Source: Toxorhynchites rutilus septentrionalis (taxonomy: Eukaryota > Arthropoda > Insecta > Diptera > Culicidae). Taken from it: a stretch of 64,000 bases of DNA. Location: assembly GCF_029784135.1 (NCBI RefSeq), contig NC_073745.1:83175650-83239649 (forward strand), given 5' to 3'. A model generated the notes under the pieces. That model did no database searches. It was given only the letters and a program-made list of their open reading frames with translations, and had not been told where the DNA came from. The position numbers were made by a program, and so were the translations under genes. This document shows, in pieces, positions 58,054 to 64,000 of the stretch (within the stretch, counting starts at the first letter, position 1; each line of letters begins with the position of its first letter).

Positions 58054-59035
58054 TACAGGGTTTACCCTGTATTGCTGCTGTTGCTGCCAGTGTGGAGGAT
58101 GACCCGAATGTTTCGATTCCACGGCGTGCTCAGCAATTGGGCTTGTCAAACACATCATTGTGGCGAATTTTGCATTTGGACTTGCACCTACATCCATATA
58201 AAGTCCAACTGGTACAAAAATTAGAGCGTGGTGACCATGGAATGCGTCGGGCATACGTCGATTGGGTGAACGAACAACAGCAGCAAAATGCTGAATTTTC
58301 GCATCCAATTTTCTTCAGCGATGAGGCACATTTCGAGCTCGGTGGCTATGTGAACACCCAAAATTTCCGTATATGGGGCTCAGAAAATCCACACGTGATT
58401 GTTGAGAGGCCATTGCATCCGCCAAAAGTCACTGTTTGGTGCGCATTATAGTCTGGTGGAGTCATCGGGCCGTATTTCTTTGAAAATGAGGACGGCAAGA
58501 CGGTAACTGTGAATGGTGAGCGCTATGGCCGCATGTTAACCGTTTTTTTTGCCTCAAATTGAAGATATGGATACGGATGACATGTGGTTTCAGCAGGACG
58601 GCGCCACGTGCCACACAACACGACCGAACATGGCCATATTGCGAACGAAATTTGAGGGACGCATAATTTCGCGTTTTGGTGATGCCAATTGGCCGTCCAG
58701 ATCATGCGATTTGAACCCGCTAGACTTTTTTTTTGTTGGGTTATGCGAAAGTCCGTGTCTATGCCAACTCTCCGCAAACTCTTGAACATTTGAAAGACAA
58801 CATTCGTGAAGTTATGACCGAGATACCGCCCCATATGTGCCGAAAAGTCATCGAAAATTACCTGTTCCGGATCAAGGTGTGCGAGGAAGCCCTAGGTGGA
58901 CATTTGATGATGTTGTATTTCACACATAAGGCATGAACCAGCCTTCAATTTGAAATAAAAGTTTCATCGAAATTCAAATTCTAAGTGTGTTTTATTTCAA
59001 TTTACTTTCGGAATTTAAAGTTGGAAAACCCTGTA
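58054..59035 (+). mobile_element. Mariner-superfamily element, N-terminally deleted
   Basis: Tips are CAGGGTTT at 58056 and AAACCCTG ending at 59033, flanked by TA. At the left the tip is followed at once by ACCCTGTA, making a small palindrome, and then by transposase codons. The normal 5' region encoding the first ~70-100 residues is therefore missing. Confidence 0.8.
58074..58936 (+). pseudogene. Mariner-like transposase pseudogene (36 residues between second and third D)
   Basis: Coding homology runs through three frames. It starts in the second HTH region (SIPRRAQQLGLS, TSLWRILHLDL) and reaches FFSDEAHF with the first catalytic D (~58315). An in-frame TAG at 58449 follows WCAL. After this come GVIGPYFFEN, a +1 shift in an 8-T run at ~58540, WFQQDGATCHTT with the second D (~58595), SCDLNPLDFF with the third D (~58715), and another +1 shift in a 9-T run at ~58728. 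The tail (KVRVYANSPQTLEHLKDNI to 58936) is intact. I count 36 residues between the second and third D, unlike DD34D mariner. The N-terminal HTH is absent. Confidence 0.85.
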
Positions 59036-61920
59036 CCTTTCATCTTTCGAATGAAGTGATTGTCTTACCTCGTTCAACTGGCAAGGAGATATGAACGCTC
59101 AAAATCTGGCACCCCAAACGCGATACCCTTCATACACCCATACCTCGCTTTACGGCCTAGATATGTTCCACGAAATTCGGCCGCAAATCGAAAAGCCGTA
59201 TAAGGAATCAATTATTCTAATACAAATTCATACAAATTCAATCAGATCGGTTCCAAATTTGTTAAATATGTAACATGTTTTATCATTCAAAATGCATTTT
59301 ATCTTTTTATTTTTATTTCATTTGAATCAAAAATTAAATTCATTCAAATTTATCTCATTTAAATTAAAAATACATACATAACAAAAACATAAAACATACA
59401 ATACATACAACATACATACATAAAAACCTGCAATAATATATAAACAAAAATTAAACAACTTCAACTTCTTCACAACGATAAGTTATTGTCTCGCAAATAT
59501 TTTTTCACTTCTGTAAAAAAGTAATTTTTAAACCAATCCTTGAATTTTGTTTTGCGGTTATAACGAAACATTTTAGCCTTTAAATCGAAAACGTGCCTGA
59601 ATTGAAGAGGACCGTTTCAGCGAAATGTCGTATAAAGAGCGGCCGTATAGCGTGGTATGCGTGTATATAAAATGTCTCATCTCATTTATCTATAGCCTTA
59701 AAAAAGGCCAATTTGGAAAACTAAACTCAACACTCGGTCTTGAGAAAGGCCTTTCAAAACCCTCGTTGTCGTCTGTTCGCTATCTGGATGACTGATGGCT
59801 GATGAATTGTGAATACCGTGAATTGAAACCACGAATGGCTCATTTATACTCAATAACTTGAATACGACGGAGCTAAGTTTTCTCTATCAACATTGTTCGT
59901 AGGACAATCATTCATTGGATTTCGAGCAACCGATTTATACGAACCTGATTCGCAATTGTATATAAATATTGCACCTCGCCGATATATTAGATGCTAAAAG
60001 CACAAAAAATGAACAGACCAAATTCATGGAAAAATTGGAATGCTTTCAATTCATTAATACTACTAACTAATGTGTAACACATGTGTACTGCGTCAAACTT
60101 CTTATTATTCATCATTCTCATTTCATGTTTCGTGATGATTTGATTTCTGATTTCTTTGTTACACATAAAAAATAATTTGAAATTAAGTAATATTAAATGG
60201 GCTAACCAAAAAAAAACGATGGGTCGCAGGTTGAGTATAGCTGAGCTCGGGTCTTGTTGGTCTAGACCAGTTATAGTAAACCTGCGGCTCACCGGACTCT
60301 GTTGGTTGGCCTGTCTGGCTCGTTACCATTTTGTATGTGTCATAATCACGAAGACTTAAAAAATTATTTAGGAATCATGAGATGAGAATAATGGAGTTTG
60401 ACACATTACACAAAGTGTAATAATACTTTACACAAATACAATTATAATTCGTCTAGTTTTATGGTATTAGTAGATTAACCAAGAGGTTGAGAACGGTGAA
60501 GGGGACTTTCAAAATGATATAACAGGCGAGTATCCAGATGTTAGGAACGCGACTTCAGTCGACAGTCGAGAAAGAATGTCAAACAACTTAATGATTTTCT
60601 CATAACTCTCTTTCTGCATACACGAACATATAAAACTAATAAAACTAAAACAGCGCGGATGTAAAAGCCGTCTACTTTTGCGCTGAGGACCAAACTAGTC
60701 AAATACTTTTTTTATTAAATCATTAACTTTCTATTTATTGCAATAATCAATTTCCGTCAATTCTAATTGGCGGATTTTTATTTCCAGATTGTTGACGAAA
60801 TTCCGTGATATTCCCTGATTTACCCTGACATTGTTTGTCTAATATTCCTTGATTTTCAAGGTAGTCGACACCCTGTGAAAGTTCTCAAATTACTGTGCTC
60901 GCCCTAGCCAACCTCGGTTTCAATTATGCTACTGTGTTGGACAATTTCTTTCCCCACAGAATGCATCTTCAGAATATGCAAGAAGCGAGCATAGTGTAGA
61001 GTAAATTCAAAGCAGAAGAGAATTATCGGTTTTCTTACCTTGGAGATTGTGCGGATTGTTGCGTTATCAAATATTATATATAACAGTAGTGGGGGACAAA
61101 TATGTAAACATCTGAAGTCGCACTTTGTGTACATAGCACGAGAAGCATGTTGCGATGTATACTGAGTGCGTTACGTGTATTGTTCTGAGTGCGTGTATTG
61201 TTCTCGCGAGAACAAGAATGAACCATCAACCATCTTCAGCTGCCGTCCGTCCGGTCCGGTCGCTAGCCAGATGAATGTCTGATTTGTGATTTTTTTCAAT
61301 CGATCATTCAATTTTCATGATTTTAATTATTGTTTCCGGGTTAAAAGTGACGTAAGGTATTTTTCAGCGTTGAATGTTGTGTGTTCTTCGATAGAAAACT
61401 GAAGGTGAAAATTTATTTTCGTCTCCTGGGATGTTCCGTTCTGCGTTGGAGATGTAATTTTGCTAGGAGATACTGAAAAACTACACCCAGGTTTTTTTTA
61501 CGCGGGGGATACGTACCTCGTAAAAAAAAACCGCGAAAAAAACAGCGTTAATTGGAAAATCCACGTAAAAAAAACCATGTCACCTAATGATAGATATCAA
61601 ATAGGACTATCTTTACGTAGAACGAAAGTAAAAAGTTGAGTGTTGCTCGCTTCTGAAAACCCGTAGTTTTTTTCTTGCAATTTCGAGGGTTACTTGTAGC
61701 TATAGTTCGGTTTTCCTCACGAATGAGGTCTTCTGCTGTTGCTAGAAGATTTCCTAGTAATTTGTACACTCTTCTGCCGATGCACGTGCAGTACCACTGT
61801 TGGACCGTCCAGAGCTGCCTGTAAAAACCCCCGTTGTACTGCCCGGCGAGCTCCCCGTTACCCAACACCTCAAATCCACGTAAGAATCGTGATAAGGTGC
61901 GGCACTAAGCGCTAAACTTC
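59036..61920. other. Non-coding, repeat-rich DNA
   Basis: 59340-59460 is AT-rich with CATA/ACATA words. 60228-60295 contains two facing hAT-like tips (AGGTTGAGTATAGCTG and CAGTTATAGTAAACCTGCGG). 61330-61495 is an unnamed repeat. 61490-61580 has GTTTTTTTTACGCGG and TCGTAAAAAAAAACCGCG, a possible element tip. A 94-codon minus frame at 61584-61868 has no recognised domain. Confidence 0.4.
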
Positions 61921-62267
61921 AGTTAACGCAACACCAGCCAGCTCAACATACGACACTCGAGATAAACAAAATACGAGTCATCACAATATCGACCAGCGGT
62001 CGATAAACATAAACATTCCCAGACGGCCCGGATAAACATAAACACATCAGACCACCCGGATCGTTCCCGCTAAATATGCTGAATTAAGATAAGATAAAAT
62101 TATTGTAAACCATCTCAAGTGAATATAAAAGACAGGGATAACAATTGTAAAGTCAGTCTAAAGTCAGTCAGTCTGAAGTTATATTTCAAACAGTAAAATA
62201 AAAGACGGAGCTTCACTCCGAAGAAAAAAATATTTTTTTAAATTAAGTGAGTTCGAAATTTCTTAAC
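61921..62267 (+). repeat. 5' LTR of a Ty3/gypsy element
   Basis: The LTR begins AGTTAACG and ends ...TTAAC(T) directly against the primer binding site; AGTTAA and TTAACT are inverted terminal repeats, the form used by gypsy-group LTRs. Length is ~347 bp. TATAAAA at 62124-62130 is a plausible promoter, and AATAAA at 62198-62203 a polyadenylation signal. The 3' LTR lies outside the window, so the target duplication and LTR divergence cannot be read. Confidence 0.8.
62124..62130 (+). promoter_or_regulatory. TATA box of the LTR
   Basis: TATAAAA within the LTR, ~75 bp upstream of the AATAAA signal, in the order expected for a U3-R boundary. Transcription would start about 30 bp downstream, near GTAAAGTCAGTC. 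Confidence 0.6.
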
Positions 62268-62285
62268 TGGCGCCCGAATAGGGAC
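62268..62285 (+). promoter_or_regulatory. Primer binding site, tRNA-Lys type
   Basis: TGGCGCCCGAATAGGGAC immediately follows the LTR. It is complementary to the 3' end of a lysine tRNA, with one difference from the well-known retroviral tRNA-Lys site. This is strong support for the LTR boundary. Confidence 0.85.
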
Positions 62286-63164
62286 CAGCGCGAGTGTAGT
62301 GAGTGATAGTAAGATTCGCCACGGAAGAGTGACGCGAACAAAAACTATCCGAAAAAATCCGAAACTACGACCGCCATTGAGCAGCCGTGTGGAAAGGCTC
62401 CACAAGTAGCAATTAGCAAAAGGGAACCAGCCGCCACACCGGAAAGATTTTGGACACCGCCTGGTCTCGACCCGAGGAGGATACCGACCGTCAGAGGTTC
62501 CGGTACCAAAAATCAAAAACGAGGACTTTCACCGAAAGAGGTTTCGAAAACTCGCACTTCCACTGGAAGAAGTCGGAAGTTAGAATGCTAGGAATATTCA
62601 TGTAAGTACACCAAAGGAAAATAAGAATATCACAAAGTGAGAAATAAAATAAAAAAGTGATTTTTACATAATCAAGTGAATTAAAACAAATAATTTTCTA
62701 TAATTTTAATCAAACTGAATAATAATTACAACAAAATATATGACAAATAAATAATAACAAATAATTGATTTCAGGAAAAATCAAGGTAATTAACAAAATA
62801 TATTTTGATAAAAATAAATAATAAATAATACACAATTGATTTCAGAGGAAGTAAAGGTAATTTATAAAATATTTTTTGAAAAATTATATTTGAAATAATA
62901 AATAAATACTATATAATTTAATATAATACAATTTTTTTTCAGGATAATATTTTCCAAAAATATTTAAAAAAAATTTTTTTTTGCGAAACAATCTTTTTAT
63001 CAACATTTATTCTTAATATTCTATACTGAATACAATTTTTTCAGGACAAAATAAACATTTATCTTTGAACAATATTAAATAAATTTTTCTCAAACATTTA
63101 TTTTTGACATTTCTGAAAACTGGATAATCTATAAAAAGCATTTAATCAACTAAGGTTGAACGAC
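62286..63164 (+). other. Long gag leader with splice-like signals
   Basis: The ~880-bp leader is AT-rich from 62600 on. A short upstream ATG (62587) is followed by a donor-like CATGTAAGT at 62600-62608. Acceptor-like TTTCAG or TTCAG sites end at about 62774, 62845, 62942 and 63044, each at the end of a loosely repeated AT-rich block of 70-100 bp. This could be an intron removed from some transcripts. Confidence 0.5.
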
Positions 63165-64000
63165 ATGGAACAAAACGCTGTCGATCAAATTCTCAACAGG
63201 CTTGCCGCTTTAGAAGCCGCTGCCTCCCCAAAAATTCATCCTGATTATAGTGATCCCCCATTGTATTTCACAAAACCAGATGGCTCAGGAGTTAATCCTG
63301 AATCATTTGAAAAAATTCCGGATCTCGTAAAAGATTTACCAATTTTCACTGGAGAGCCTAGCGAATTAAACAGCTGGCTCAACGATGTTGATAGTTTGGT
63401 TAAACTATACCAAACAAACGAAAGAAATTCCGTTGAACAGCAGAACAAATTTCACATGGTCTGCAAAACTATCAGACGCAAAATTAGAGGTGAAGCCAAT
63501 GATGCTTTGGTAGCTTCAAATATTGGTATAAATTGGCCTTCAATTAAAAAAACTCTTATTACCTACTATGGTGAAAAGAGAGATTTAGAGACACTAGATT
63601 ATCAATTAATGAGTGTCCAACAACGTGGAAAATCGCTCGAAATTTATTATGACGAAGTAAATAGACTTCTTTCACTAATTGCTAATCAAATTAATACTGA
63701 TGAAAGATTTGTACACCCCGAAGCTTCACGAGCATTGATTGAAACATATAATAAAAAAGCCATAGATGCTTTCATAAGAGGATTGGACGGAGACATTTAT
63801 AAATTTATCAGAAACTACGAACCAACATCATTAGCCGCAGCTTACGGCTACTGCATTTCTTTTCAAAACATTGAATGTAGGAAAATGTTAACAAGACCAA
63901 AACTTCCAGAACTCCCATCAGCACCAAGAAATTTAATTCCAATACCACCTAGAATTCCGCCAAGAATTATCCCACAACCAATCCAAAGAAAACCTTTTCC
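63165..64000 (+). CDS. gag: Ty3/gypsy Gag polyprotein (partial, runs off the window)
   Basis: An open frame of 278 codons from the ATG at 63165 reaches the right edge without a stop. The N-terminus has a short helix (ILNRLAALEAA), followed by a capsid-like region with LPIFTGEPSELNSWL, a motif typical of Ty3/gypsy capsids, and IRGEANDAL, YYDEVNRLL and FIRGLDGDIYKF, which match the helical capsid pattern. The end (from residue ~250) is proline- and arginine-rich, as expected before a nucleocapsid. Upstream ATGs are short and end in stops. The frame is intact as far as seen, with no decay, which suggests a young insertion. The protein would assemble particles that package the element RNA. Whether env and pol follow is outside the window. 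Confidence 0.85.
   Translation, partial: MEQNAVDQILNRLAALEAAASPKIHPDYSDPPLYFTKPDGSGVNPESFEKIPDLVKDLPIFTGEPSELNSWLNDVDSLVKLYQTNERNSVEQQNKFHMVCKTIRRKIRGEANDALVASNIGINWPSIKKTLITYYGEKRDLETLDYQLMSVQQRGKSLEIYYDEVNRLLSLIANQINTDERFVHPEASRALIETYNKKAIDAFIRGLDGDIYKFIRNYEPTSLAAAYGYCISFQNIECRKMLTRPKLPELPSAPRNLIPIPPRIPPRIIPQPIQRKPF

Noticed and set aside
61490..61580. GTTTTTTTTACGCGG motif as a transposon terminus
   Set aside because: Looks like a short-element tip, but no partner end or target duplication is visible in the window.
61584..61868. 94-codon minus frame next to the LTR as a gene
   Set aside because: No recognised domain or start context, and it lies in repeat-rich DNA; could be part of an unknown element but not supported.

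Overview
The window looks like TE-rich, non-genic DNA from an insect genome, most likely a culicine mosquito of the Aedes type. The evidence is high A+T content, an IS630-Tc1-mariner DD37E transposase of the type first described in mosquitoes, RLE-type non-LTR fragments, degraded mariner and Tc1 copies, a Ty3/gypsy element, and many short non-autonomous elements nested in each other. I recognise no host protein-coding exon, rRNA or functional tRNA. Only two open reading frames look biologically real: a nearly intact DD37E transposase (31667-32644) and a Ty3/gypsy gag that runs off the right edge (63165-64000).

Layout. 1-8.3 kb: pyrimidine-rich low-complexity DNA surrounding two head-to-tail, 5'-truncated copies of an R2/R4-like non-LTR element (minus strand), a mariner-derived short element at 3.8-4.35 kb, and a tandemly duplicated ~1.1 kb unit with a pyrimidine-rich core. 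8.5-14.8 kb: a decayed GAATTCTCTCC-type repeat, a perfect 245-copy heptamer array (GTTTCTT), about 1.3 kb of plain DNA, and a second ~2.5 kb heptamer array (AGGAAAT) with a 632-bp higher-order duplication. 14.8-17.8 kb: non-coding. 17.8-18.4 kb: a TTTCTC hexamer array.

18.7-41.7 kb is a nest of transposons. A CTAGCTGAC-headed repeat occurs at 18.7-21.9 and 35.3-38.8 kb. Each copy carries a nearly identical ~1.33 kb insertion with GACGTgGGACTACGTC ends, at a different site in each copy. Further members with the same ends lie at 39.4-41.1 and 51.7-52.7 kb. Between these are two decayed mariner copies (24.3 and 25.1-25.9 kb), a TTAA-flanked short element split by a foldback element with Transib/RSS-like termini (26.3-28.0 kb), a decayed Tc1 transposase (28.05-28.93 kb) and the DD37E element (31.5-32.8 kb).

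41.7-61.9 kb holds mostly unrecognised DNA plus a tRNA-like SINE, a TTAA short element, a ~1.5 kb element with nested inverted repeats, a pogo-like element whose interior is a ~125-bp minisatellite in opposite orientations in its two halves, a free array of the same minisatellite, and a mariner pseudogene at 58.1-59.0 kb. 61.9-64.0 kb is the 5' end of a Ty3/gypsy element: LTR, tRNA-Lys-type primer binding site, long AT-rich leader with splice-like signals, and gag.

The recurring theme is that several unrelated mobile families carry tandem arrays inside them, and some of these arrays also occur outside the elements. The most distinctive single object is the foldback element at 26332-27690. It has about 490-bp arms, CACAGTG termini followed by a 23-bp spacer and an A-rich nonamer-like block, and a 5-bp CGGCG target duplication.
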